Source: Candidatus Sungiibacteriota bacterium (GTDB lineage Bacteria > Patescibacteriota > Minisyncoccia > Sungbacterales > JACQCQ01). From it: 23,344 bases of DNA. The stretch covers positions 1 to 23,344 of the forward strand of contig JACOZA010000003.1 in the NCBI GenBank assembly GCA_016181565.1, read 5' to 3'. Positions within the stretch are counted from its first letter, which is position 1; every line of letters begins with the position of its first letter. A model generated the notes under the pieces. The model had not been told where the DNA came from and ran no database searches. It saw nothing but the letters and a program-made list of their open reading frames with translations. This document shows, piece by piece, positions 13,606 through 19,769 of this stretch. Both the position numbers and the translations under genes were made by a program.

Positions 13606-13658
13606 GCGCGCTCGACAGCAGTCATGTCCGTGAGGACGAAAAGAACGTTTGAGCGCGC
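13606..13658 (+). repeat. array unit 17
   Basis: Outer stem GCGCGCTC/GAGCGCGC, 8 bp perfect. Guide segments cagcagtca and aaagaacgtt; the second loop strand is one base longer than usual at this side. Inner stem GTCC-gtga-GGAC. Last unit, two bases before the terminator stem. Confidence 0.87.
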
Positions 13659-13660
13659 AA

Positions 13661-13711
13661 CCCGCCGCATCCGGCCTGTTGAGTCAGACAGGCGGGTGCG
13701 GCGGGCTTTTT
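13661..13711 (+). terminator. intrinsic terminator closing the array transcript
   Basis: CCCGCCGCA (13661-13669) pairs with TGCGGCGGG (13697-13705), continues through CC/GG and GCCTGT/ACAGGC with one bulge, about 18 bp in all, and is followed by C and TTTTT. It starts directly after unit 17. Confidence 0.88.
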
Positions 13712-13732
13712 GTTAATAATAATCAGGCGCGC

Positions 13733-13761
13733 TTGACGGGTTTTGTGAGATAGGTTAGGAT
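13733..13761 (+). promoter_or_regulatory. promoter for EF-Tu
   Basis: TTGACG (13733-13738), 17 bases, TAGGAT (13756-13761), about 130 bases before the tuf ATG and just after the array terminator. The leader contains repeated GCTGTAG words (13848-13872) related to those before L3. Confidence 0.65.
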
Positions 13762-13892
13762 TCTCTTTGTCTTTGGTTTAAGAATAATTTATCAGCGAAG
13801 CTACGGCTTTCAGGCTACCGACTGCAATCCCGGCCCAAAGGCGATTGTAGGCTGTAGTTTGTAAGCTGTAGTCTCAACTAATAAAAAACGTT

Positions 13893-15086
13893 ATGGCAGA
13901 GAAATTTGATCGTTCGAAGCCGCATGTCAACGTCGGTACCATTGGTCACGTCGATCACGGCAAAACCACGCTCACCGCGGCTATTACCAAAATTCTCAAT
14001 ATGGCGGGGTTTAAGTCCCGCGTTGAGGACGTCAATCAAATTGACAACGCGCCGGAGGAAAAGGCGCGCGGCATTACCATCGCGCTCCATCACTCGGAGT
14101 ACGAAACTGCCAAGCGCCACTACGCGCACATCGACGCGCCGGGGCATGCGGACTACATCAAAAACATGATTACGGGAGCCGCGCAGATGGACGGCGCGAT
14201 TTTGGTGGTGGCCGCAACCGACGGACCAATGCCGCAGACCCGGGAGCACATCCTCTTGGCGCGCCAAGTCGGGGTTCCCGCGATTGTCGTTTTTCTCAAC
14301 AAGGTTGATATGGTGGATGATCCGGAACTGGTGGATTTGGTTGAGGCGGAAATCCGCGAGCTTTTGAAGAAATACGAGTATCCGGGAGATACGACGCCGA
14401 TTATTCGCGGGTCGGGCTTAAAAGCTCTCGAAGCCAAGGATACAAAAGATGAATGGGCCAAGAAAATTATGGAGCTGGCGGAAGCGCTTGACAACTTCAT
14501 TCCCACCCCCGTTCGGGAAGTGGATAAGCCGTTCTTGATGCCGGTAGAAGACGTCTTCTCGATTGAAGGGCGCGGGACGGTTGTCACCGGCCGCGTGGAG
14601 CGCGGGAAGATTAAAGTGGGCGAGGACGTTGAAGTCATTGGATTGAAAGATACTCAAAAAACAGCGGTTACCGGCATTGAAATGTTCAATAAGTCTCTGG
14701 ATGAAGGAATGGCCGGAGACAATGCGGGAGTCTTGCTTCGGGGACTGAAGAAAGAGGATGTCGAGCGCGGGCAAGTGATTGCCAAGCCCGGCTCTGTGAC
14801 TCCGCATACTGAATTTGAATCGGAAGTCTATATTCTGACGAAAGAGGAAGGCGGCCGACATACGCCCTTCTTTGCGGGCTATAAGCCCCAGTTTTACATC
14901 CGCACGACCGATGTCACCGGCGAGGTCACATTGCCGCAAGGAACGGAGATGGTAATGCCGGGCGATACGGTAAAGTTTATAGTGAAGCTGATTGCCCCGG
15001 TAGCGCTCGAAGAGAAGCAGAGGTTTGCCATTCGTGAAGGCGGTAAAACTGTCGGCGCGGGAGTGGTAACAAAGATTCTGAAATAA
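13893..15086 (+). CDS. tuf: elongation factor Tu
   Basis: 397 aa, full length. EF-Tu carries aminoacyl-tRNA to the ribosome as a GTP complex. G1 is GHVDHGKTT (18-26), switch I ends in KARGITI, G3 is DAPGH (E. coli has DCPGH), G4 is NKVD and the G5 region is RGSGLKALE. Domain II has FSIEGRGTVVTGRVERG, domain III has GGRHTPFFAGYKPQFYIRTTDVTG, the kirromycin/EF-Ts side. No defect is visible. It has its own promoter after the array and a terminator-like hairpin behind it, so it can be expressed separately from fusA and S10. Confidence 0.97.
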   Translation: MAEKFDRSKPHVNVGTIGHVDHGKTTLTAAITKILNMAGFKSRVEDVNQIDNAPEEKARGITIALHHSEYETAKRHYAHIDAPGHADYIKNMITGAAQMDGAILVVAATDGPMPQTREHILLARQVGVPAIVVFLNKVDMVDDPELVDLVEAEIRELLKKYEYPGDTTPIIRGSGLKALEAKDTKDEWAKKIMELAEALDNFIPTPVREVDKPFLMPVEDVFSIEGRGTVVTGRVERGKIKVGEDVEVIGLKDTQKTAVTGIEMFNKSLDEGMAGDNAGVLLRGLKKEDVERGQVIAKPGSVTPHTEFESEVYILTKEEGGRHTPFFAGYKPQFYIRTTDVTGEVTLPQGTEMVMPGDTVKFIVKLIAPVALEEKQRFAIREGGKTVGAGVVTKILK

Positions 15087-15094
15087 AATTGATG

Positions 15095-15132
15095 ATCCCG
15101 ATCCCGAAGCGTCTCGGGGTCGGGATTATTGT
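15095..15132 (+). terminator. hairpin terminator after tuf
   Basis: ATCCCGATCCCGA (15095-15107) pairs with TCGGGGTCGGGAT (15114-15126) over 13 bp with one T-G, loop AGCGTC. The trailing TATTGT is a weak U-tract, so some readthrough into S10 is likely. Confidence 0.6.
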
Positions 15133-15145
15133 AAAAGCACCTTTC

Positions 15146-15252
15146 ACCCCGTTAGAAATTTACCTAAGTACCTTAAGAATAAAATGCGACTCAAAAGATT
15201 TATTGACGGCGGTCGTCAGATGAAGCAGACTTACATAAATTTCTAACGGGGT
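15146..15252 (+). promoter_or_regulatory. 17-bp inverted repeat in the S10 leader
   Basis: ACCCCGTTAGAAATTTA (15146-15162) is the exact reverse complement of 15236-15252 and encloses 73 bases. The right arm ends seven bases before the S10 ATG. As RNA it would form a long stem that ends at the ribosome binding region; as DNA it looks like a miniature inverted-repeat element. Confidence 0.7.
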
Positions 15253-15259
15253 AAAGTTC

Positions 15260-15613
15260 ATGGCCGCAGCCAAGACCAAAGATAAAGGCAAAGAAGCTGA
15301 AAAAGAAATAAAGCAGCGGCTTCGCATCAAAGTTCGGGCGTACGACTCGAAAATTATCGACGCCTCGGTAAAACAGATTGTGGAAACCGCTCGCCGCCAA
15401 GGCGCGGAAGTGGTGGGGCCGGTGCCGCTCCCGGCCGAGATGCATAAATACACCGTGAACCGTTCGACCTTTGTGCATAAAAACGCCCGCGAGCAGTACG
15501 AGATGCGCGTGCATAAGCGCCTGATTGATATCTTGAATCCGTCACCGAAGACGATTGACGCCTTGATGAATCTGAATTTGCCGGCGGGTGTGGATATAGA
15601 AGTCAAAATGTAG
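15260..15613 (+). CDS. rpsJ: 30S ribosomal protein S10 (uS10)
   Basis: 117 aa, about 15 residues longer than usual at the N-terminus because of a Lys/Glu/Ala-rich extension (MAAAKTKDKGKEAEKEIKQ). The core has RIKVRAYDSKIIDASVKQIV, GPVPLP, the loop STFVHKNAREQYEMRVHKRL and LNLPAGVDIEVKM. S10 sits at the 30S head and in other bacteria also joins NusB in antitermination. It opens the S10 cluster, but a 494-base gap with a terminator-like hairpin separates it from L3, which is unusual. Confidence 0.96.
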   Translation: MAAAKTKDKGKEAEKEIKQRLRIKVRAYDSKIIDASVKQIVETARRQGAEVVGPVPLPAEMHKYTVNRSTFVHKNAREQYEMRVHKRLIDILNPSPKTIDALMNLNLPAGVDIEVKM

Positions 15614-15777
15614 CGGGTGCTCGGCAATGCGTTCGCGCGACACGTCAAAAATCCCCAGCGATGATTTTTGACTCATGCTCCGCCTCGCTCGTCCCTCGGC
15701 AAGCTCGGGACACCATGCTCGCTCGGCTCCGCAATGGTCGCGGCGAACGAATGCCTCGCTAGGAGAGTGAATCGGTC

Positions 15778-15817
15778 GAGCGTTTTGAAAGAGAACTTCC
15801 TCGCTGGGGATGGACGG
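15778..15817 (+). repeat. fourth copy of the GAGCGTTTT hairpin repeat
   Basis: ATCGGTCGAGCGTTTTGAAA then CTTCCTCGCTGGGGAT corresponds to the copy at 7143, which is also preceded by GTCGGTC. It shows the repeat family is dispersed, not only tandem. Confidence 0.55.
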
Positions 15818-15833
15818 ATTGAAAATTCGATAA

Positions 15834-15930
15834 GTGAGTAATTCAGTAAGCTATCGGAGGCCTCTCTGGCTCCGGTAGCCTCCTGAGCGACTCACCATGT
15901 AGTTGCTCATTCTCTCGATACTTCGAGAGA
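15834..15930 (+). ncRNA. candidate structured L3 leader RNA
   Basis: GTGAGT (15834) pairs with ACTCAC (15890), TCAG (15843) with CTGA (15883), and GCTATCGGAG (15850-15859) with CTCCGGTAGC (15870-15879), giving one long segmented hairpin. A second hairpin TCTCTCG/CGAGAGA follows at 15911-15930. With the terminator at 16010 it could form a control element for the L3 operon. Not a family I recognise. Confidence 0.45.
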
Positions 15931-16009
15931 CCTCGGTTGATATGGAATTTCATATAGATACGTATACGAGTACGTAGTGAACGCGATAGAATCTGCGCCG
16001 GTTTTTTAC

Positions 16010-16033
16010 ATCGGGGTAGTTCCCGATTTTTTT
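16010..16033 (+). terminator. short intrinsic terminator or attenuator before L3
   Basis: ATCGGG-gtagtt-CCCGAT (6 bp) followed by a run of seven T in all. Its place 75 bases before L3 inside the expected S10 operon suggests attenuation rather than a plain end. Confidence 0.55.
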
Positions 16034-16107
16034 GGCTACAGTTCACAGACTACAGACTACAGCACAAGGAGCGGTGGTCGGTGGTCGGTAGACCGTAGAC
16101 AGATTTC

Positions 16108-16710
16108 ATGAAGTATATCTTGGGGGAAAAAATTGGCATGACGCAGGTATTTGACGAGAAGGGGAACGTGACCCCGGTGACCTTGGTGTACGCCGCCAAG
16201 AATATGGTGACGCAGGTACGCACCAAAGAAAAAGACGGATACGGCGCTATTCAGATCGGACAGGGCAGCAGAGGGAAGCAGAAGAAGCCTCAAGTCGGAC
16301 ATCTGAAAGACTTAGGTAGCTTCCGCACACTGAAAGAATTTCGCCTGGAGGCATCTGATAAAAATCGGGGCGACGCAGTTGATGTGACGCAGTTTAGCGT
16401 CGGAGATATAGTGAAAGTGACCGGAGTTTCAAAGTCAAAGGGTTTCCAGGGCGTGGTCAAGCGGCACGGCTTCCATGGGGCGCCGGCCACGCACGGGACG
16501 AAACACGCGCACCGCGAGCCCGGGTCCATTGGCGCCACCTGGCCGCAGCGTGTCATTAAGGGAATGCGGATGGCGGGACGCATGGGCGGCGAACGGGTCT
16601 CAGTGAAAAACCTGCGCGTGGTGAATATTGATCCGGAGCGAGAAATTATCGCGCTCTCGGGAGCCGTGCCGGGCCGGCCGGGGAGTATCGTCGCCATTAC
16701 GGCAAGATAA
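16108..16710 (+). CDS. rplC: 50S ribosomal protein L3 (uL3)
   Basis: 200 aa. GEKIGMTQVFDEKGNVTPVT at the start and the central loop GFQGVVKRHGFHGAPATHGT, then REPGSIG, are the uL3 signatures; the loop reaches toward the peptidyl transferase centre. Also VKVTGVSKSKGF and the end GSIVAITAR. Full length. No clear Shine-Dalgarno lies before the ATG. It heads the L3-L4-L23 run after the long leader. Confidence 0.96.
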   Translation: MKYILGEKIGMTQVFDEKGNVTPVTLVYAAKNMVTQVRTKEKDGYGAIQIGQGSRGKQKKPQVGHLKDLGSFRTLKEFRLEASDKNRGDAVDVTQFSVGDIVKVTGVSKSKGFQGVVKRHGFHGAPATHGTKHAHREPGSIGATWPQRVIKGMRMAGRMGGERVSVKNLRVVNIDPEREIIALSGAVPGRPGSIVAITAR

Positions 16711-16732
16711 TTTAAGGACCAAATTGCAGCCT

Positions 16733-17389
16733 ATGAAGTTACCAGTGTTTGATCAAAGCGGAAAAGAGCTCGAGGCAGTTGAGGCGCCGCAGAGTCTTTT
16801 TGACGCGCCGTTGCGCCGTGATCTCCTGCATCAGGTAGTGACGGCGCAATCGGCGAACGCCCGGCGGGTTTTGGCGAGCACGAAAGACCGGGCCCAAGTC
16901 CGCGGCGGCGGCAGAAAACCCTGGCGTCAGAAGGGGACCGGACGGGCGCGTCACGGGTCAATTCGCTCGCCGCTCTGGAGGGGCGGCGGCGTGACGCATG
17001 GTCCCAGGAAGGAGCGCAATTTAGCTAAAAAATTAAACAAAGGTATGGCAACGGCGGGCCTGGCCATGGCATTGTCCGCCAAAGCGCGGGACGCGGAAGT
17101 AGTGCTTTTAAAGGGGCTGGCGCTTACAAGCGGGAAGACCAAGGAGGCGTTTGATGTCGTGAAAAAACTCGCGACACATAAGTCGCTCACAGCCCTTGCG
17201 AGGAAGTCAAAAATTCTTCTTCTGCCGGACGGGTCATTGACGGAGACTCGCGCGTTTCGTAACATCGATGAGCTCGAAGTGCGCCCGGCAGCAAGCGTGA
17301 CGGCACGGGAAGTGCTGGCGCATCGCTATGTTCTGATCCCCCTCTCGGCAGTGGCGGTGCTGGAGAAGAGAGTTACCAAGCGCGCCTAA
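16733..17389 (+). CDS. rplD: 50S ribosomal protein L4 (uL4)
   Basis: 218 aa from the ATG at 16733. The loop that lines the exit tunnel is clear: RRVLASTKDRAQVRGGGRKPWRQKGTGRARHGS (quoted for identity in part as RGGGRKPWRQKGTGRARHGS), followed by PLWRGGGVTHGP. The C-terminal Rossmann-like part has LLLPDGS and the end AVLEKRVTK. The reading frame is open further upstream into L3, but the MKLPVFDQSG start is the family start. AAGGA at 16714 is somewhat far from the ATG. In gammaproteobacteria L4 represses the S10 operon; whether it binds the structured leaders here is not known. Confidence 0.96.
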   Translation: MKLPVFDQSGKELEAVEAPQSLFDAPLRRDLLHQVVTAQSANARRVLASTKDRAQVRGGGRKPWRQKGTGRARHGSIRSPLWRGGGVTHGPRKERNLAKKLNKGMATAGLAMALSAKARDAEVVLLKGLALTSGKTKEAFDVVKKLATHKSLTALARKSKILLLPDGSLTETRAFRNIDELEVRPAASVTAREVLAHRYVLIPLSAVAVLEKRVTKRA

Positions 17390-17407
17390 TTTGAGCGGGA
17401 TGGGCAT

Positions 17408-17824
17408 ATGGCATTTTTTAAGAATTTATTGAAAAAAGGGAATAGCGAGCCCCCGAAGAATAAACCTGAAGTTCGCGAGACCAAGTCGCGGAGCAAGGAT
17501 CCCGAGGCACCGGCACAGGCCGCTGTTTCCCCGGTGCTTAATTACCGCGCCGGCATCGGGGTCGTTATTGCTCCCCACGTGTCCGAGAAAACGGCCGGAG
17601 GCAGCCGCCGAGGAACGTACACCTTCCGCATTGAGAGTATGGCGAATAAGCTCGAGGTCAAAAGAGCGGTTGAAAATCTTTATGGAGTGCGGGTGACATC
17701 GATTCGGATTGTAAAAGCCAGACCGAAAACTCGGAGGCTGGGGGGGAGAATGGGAGTTGTGCCGGGGCACACCAAGGCGGTGGTGCAGCTGGCGGCCGGC
17801 CAGTCAATCGAAATAGGAGTGTAA
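17408..17824 (+). CDS. rplW: 50S ribosomal protein L23 (uL23) with N-terminal extension
   Basis: 138 aa. The uL23 core begins near residue 50 with VVIAPHVSEKTAG and has TYTFRIESMANKLEVKRAVE, LYGVRVTSIRIVKARPK and a basic turn RRLGGRMG. About 45 residues before the core (FFKNLLKKGNSEPPKNKPEV and on) are low-complexity, Lys/Pro/Glu rich and not part of typical L23 of ~95 aa. L23 lines the tunnel exit and docks trigger factor and SRP in other bacteria. It follows L4 by 18 bases. Confidence 0.95.
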   Translation: MAFFKNLLKKGNSEPPKNKPEVRETKSRSKDPEAPAQAAVSPVLNYRAGIGVVIAPHVSEKTAGGSRRGTYTFRIESMANKLEVKRAVENLYGVRVTSIRIVKARPKTRRLGGRMGVVPGHTKAVVQLAAGQSIEIGV

Positions 17825-17854
17825 AGGGCTTTGTCTGGATTGCCGAGGAATCAT

Positions 17855-17962
17855 ATGAAGACAGCCCAAAAGAAAAACACGCATAACTTCCCAGCCCAAA
17901 AATTTGGGCGGGTGCTTAAGGCTGCAGCTAAATTTGCTTCAGCTTGGGCCTCGCGAATTTAG
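17855..17962 (+). CDS. candidate 35-aa basic small protein between L23 and L2
   Basis: An ATG at 17855 is preceded by GAGGA at the right distance (one of the better ribosome binding sites in this cluster) and opens 35 codons, MKTAQKKNTHNFPAQKFGRV to ...ASRI, ending TAG 12 bases before the L2 ATG. The peptide is basic, with an Ala/Lys/Phe-rich C-terminal half that could form an amphipathic helix. I know no such protein at this place. It could be a leader peptide that couples translation to L2, or chance. A hairpin GCCCAA/TTGGGC lies within it. Confidence 0.4.
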   Translation: MKTAQKKNTHNFPAQKFGRVLKAAAKFASAWASRI

Positions 17963-17973
17963 ACATCATTGGC

Positions 17974-18795
17974 ATGAAGAAATATCACCCCACCAGTCCC
18001 GCGCGCCGTCAGATGGAATATATCGATGTAAAGGCCCTGACCCGAAAAGAGCCTGAAAAGCGGCTGACTGCGGGCTTTGCCCGGGGCGTCGGCCGAAATC
18101 ATCAGGGCCGCATTACCACGCGTCACAAAGGCGGGGGCGTAAAACGCAGACTCCGCATCCTTGACTTTATCTACGATAAAATTGATATGCCGGCACATGT
18201 CGTTTCCATCGAATATGATCCCAACCGCTCGGGATTTATAGCTCTCTTGCAGTATGGCGATGGAGAAAGACGCTATGTTCTTGCGCCCCAGACGCTTTGC
18301 GTCGGACAAACAGTGGTGACCTCGTCAACGGCTCCCCTTGAGGTGGGAAATCGGACAGAGCTCGGTCGTATTCCCGTCGGAACCATGATTTACAACGTTG
18401 AGCTGGAGCGTGGAAGAGGCGCGGTACTGGCGCGTTCTGCCGGAGTGGGAGCAACGGTGATGGCGCAAGAAGGCCCTCACACGACGCTCACCCTCCCCTC
18501 GGGAGAAATACGAGTTGTCTCGGCTTCCAGCCTGGCTTCGATTGGCGCAGTTTCAAACCCGGAACATGGATTAATGACGATTGGCAAGGCCGGACGCCAT
18601 CGCAAGATGGGAGTACGCCCGGGCGTTAGGGGGACTGCCATGAACCCCAGGGATCACGCTCACGGCGGCGGCGAAGGGAGAACCCTTCTGGGCCGCTCCG
18701 CGCCTCGCACCCCGTGGGGGAAATTGGCGCGAGGGGTAAAGACCCGCAGGAAAAACGCATTGTCCTCGAAATTCATTCTTAAGCGAAGAGTATAA
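17974..18795 (+). CDS. rplB: 50S ribosomal protein L2 (uL2)
   Basis: 273 aa from ATG 17974 (an in-frame TTG 30 bases earlier is unlikely). MKKYHPTSPARRQM, GRNHQGRITTRHKGGGVKRR, PAHVVSIEYDPNRSGFIALL and the peptidyl-transferase-centre loop VRGTAMNPRDHAHGGGEGR are in order. Most bacteria have HPHGGGEG; the His before GGG, thought to be functionally important, is kept while Pro is Ala. The end KTRRKNALSSKFILKRR is typical. Primary 23S rRNA-binding protein that joins the subunits. Confidence 0.97.
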   Translation: MKKYHPTSPARRQMEYIDVKALTRKEPEKRLTAGFARGVGRNHQGRITTRHKGGGVKRRLRILDFIYDKIDMPAHVVSIEYDPNRSGFIALLQYGDGERRYVLAPQTLCVGQTVVTSSTAPLEVGNRTELGRIPVGTMIYNVELERGRGAVLARSAGVGATVMAQEGPHTTLTLPSGEIRVVSASSLASIGAVSNPEHGLMTIGKAGRHRKMGVRPGVRGTAMNPRDHAHGGGEGRTLLGRSAPRTPWGKLARGVKTRRKNALSSKFILKRRV

Positions 18796-18804
18796 TTCTT
18801 GCCT

Positions 18805-19137
18805 ATGCCGCGATCACTGAAGAAAGGCCCCTATATACACCCGAGCATTCTGAAACACATGGCGCGCACCAAGGCAGGCAACGTCGCGCCGATTAAAACG
18901 TGGTCCCGCGCATCAACCATAACGCCGGAGATGGTGGGGTACAGATTCGGCGTGCACAACGGCAGGAATTTTGTTGAAGTCGTCGCGTCGGAGGATATGG
19001 TGGGGCATCACCTGGGAGAGTTCGCGCCGACCCGCAAATTTCTGCGCCACGGCGGTCGTATGCAGAAGGAACTTGAAACTAAGGCGGCGGAAACAGCCAA
19101 GACGAGCGAAACGCCCAAGACCAACGTTGGTAAATAG
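18805..19137 (+). CDS. rpsS: 30S ribosomal protein S19 (uS19)
   Basis: 110 aa from the ATG at 18805; the TTG six bases earlier is a weaker start. MPRSLKKGPYIHPSILKHM, IKTWSRASTITPEMVGYRFGVHNGRNFVEV and GHHLGEFAPTRKF are uS19 signatures. About 20 extra C-terminal residues (ETKAAETAKTSETPKTNVGK) are low complexity. S19 forms the 30S head with S13. The stop lies ten bases before L22. Confidence 0.96.
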   Translation: MPRSLKKGPYIHPSILKHMARTKAGNVAPIKTWSRASTITPEMVGYRFGVHNGRNFVEVVASEDMVGHHLGEFAPTRKFLRHGGRMQKELETKAAETAKTSETPKTNVGK

Positions 19138-19146
19138 CAATTATTT

Positions 19147-19671
19147 ATGGAAGTGACCGCAAGACTGCATTACGCGCGAATGGCGCCGCGCAAAACCCGC
19201 TTGGTGGCAAATATGATCAAGGGCCTTCCCGCCACTGAAGCGCTGGTGCAATTACGGCACCTGCCCAAGCGCGCGACCTTGCCGCTTGAGAAACTTTTGC
19301 GTTCGGCCATTGCCAACGCCAAGCACAACTTCAGTCTGGACGAGAAAAATTTGCGCGTGAAATCCGCCTTGGTTGACGGCGGGCCGATGCTGAAACGGTC
19401 TCGTTCTCGCGCTTTTGGCCGCGTCGCCATGATTCGGAAGCGCACTTCCCATATCACGCTGGTACTTGATGAGTTTGTCCCGACGAAAATGAAACCGAAG
19501 AAAGCCAAGAAAGCTGCCGCGCCGGTTATTCGCGAAGCTTCACTTGCCGAAATCAAGGAAATCCAGCGGGAAGAAAAATCAGCCGTTAGTCGCGCAGCGG
19601 ATCGCGAGACCGGCCCCGGGCAGCGCCAGCCGGGGTTTGTCCGCCGTCTCTTTAATCGCAAATCCGTATGA
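19147..19671 (+). CDS. rplV: 50S ribosomal protein L22 (uL22) with long C-terminal tail
   Basis: 174 aa, against ~110 in E. coli. The core has ARMAPRKTRLVANMIKG, LLRSAIANAKHNF and the tunnel beta-hairpin with GPMLKRSRSRAFGRVAMIRKRTSHITLVL. After residue ~115 a charged Lys/Ala/Glu-rich tail of about 60 residues follows, ending GFVRRLFNRKS. Such tails are common in this lineage and probably lie on the ribosome surface near the tunnel exit. It ends with TGA, showing UGA is a stop here. Confidence 0.95.
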   Translation: MEVTARLHYARMAPRKTRLVANMIKGLPATEALVQLRHLPKRATLPLEKLLRSAIANAKHNFSLDEKNLRVKSALVDGGPMLKRSRSRAFGRVAMIRKRTSHITLVLDEFVPTKMKPKKAKKAAAPVIREASLAEIKEIQREEKSAVSRAADRETGPGQRQPGFVRRLFNRKSV

Positions 19672-19690
19672 TGAAGCGCGCCCCAGCACT

Positions 19691-19768
19691 AAAATTAAAC
19701 GCGAATCCCTACGACATATTTTCGCATGTATTTATGCGGTTATTCGCCACTATTCGCGGTTAAATTTT
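19691..19768 (+). promoter_or_regulatory. hairpin ending at the S3 start codon
   Basis: AAAATTAAACGCGAAT (19691-19706) pairs with ATTCGCGGTTAAATTT (19752-19767) with two mismatches, and CGCAT/ATGCG form an inner hairpin. The right arm ends two bases before the ATG of S3, so it covers the ribosome binding region. Related in word content (ATTCG) to the elements before L24 and S14. Confidence 0.55.
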
Positions 19769-19769
19769 T

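Larger units (their letters stand above)
11067..13711 (+). ncRNA. transcript carrying 17 dual-guide-like stem-loops around an IS110-like gene
   Basis: From promoter to terminator the transcript holds units 1-8, the 438-aa coding region, then units 9-17. Sixteen units obey one rule: outer stem (5-14 bp, sequence different in each) ending C; GA-N9-T; inner stem starting G and ending C; GA-N9-T; then the G that pairs with the outer C. So both strands of the internal loop have 12 nt and the same frame. The two N9 parts vary freely. Linkers are short and A/U rich (several CUUUAA). Outer stems vary by paired changes, which argues for selected RNA structure. This resembles a row of IS110 bridge-RNA guide loops, or a TIGR-like tandem-spacer array with variable stems. 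Processing and targets are unknown. Confidence 0.85.
15614..16107 (+). other. 494-base structured region between S10 and L3
   Basis: No gene is supported. In order: a hairpin GTCAAAAAT/ATTTTTGAC near 15644-15672; CG-rich words (CTCGCTCG, GCTCGGCTCCGC); repeat copy at 15778; two hairpins at 15834-15930; a terminator-like hairpin at 16010; then direct repeats ACAGACTACAGACTACAG and GGTGGTCGGTGGTCGGT directly before the L3 start. Confidence 0.55.

Noticed and set aside
11067..13658. CRISPR array
   Set aside because: There is no constant repeat of 23-40 bases with regular spacers; outer stems differ in every unit and only short motifs (GA, T, G...C) are kept. No cas genes are present.
13606..13658. 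Hammerhead ribozyme
   Set aside because: GTCCGTGAGGACGAAA in unit 17 looks like stem II and GAAA of a hammerhead, but the CUGAUGA core and a proper cleavage-site arm are missing, and other units show that the likeness is local.
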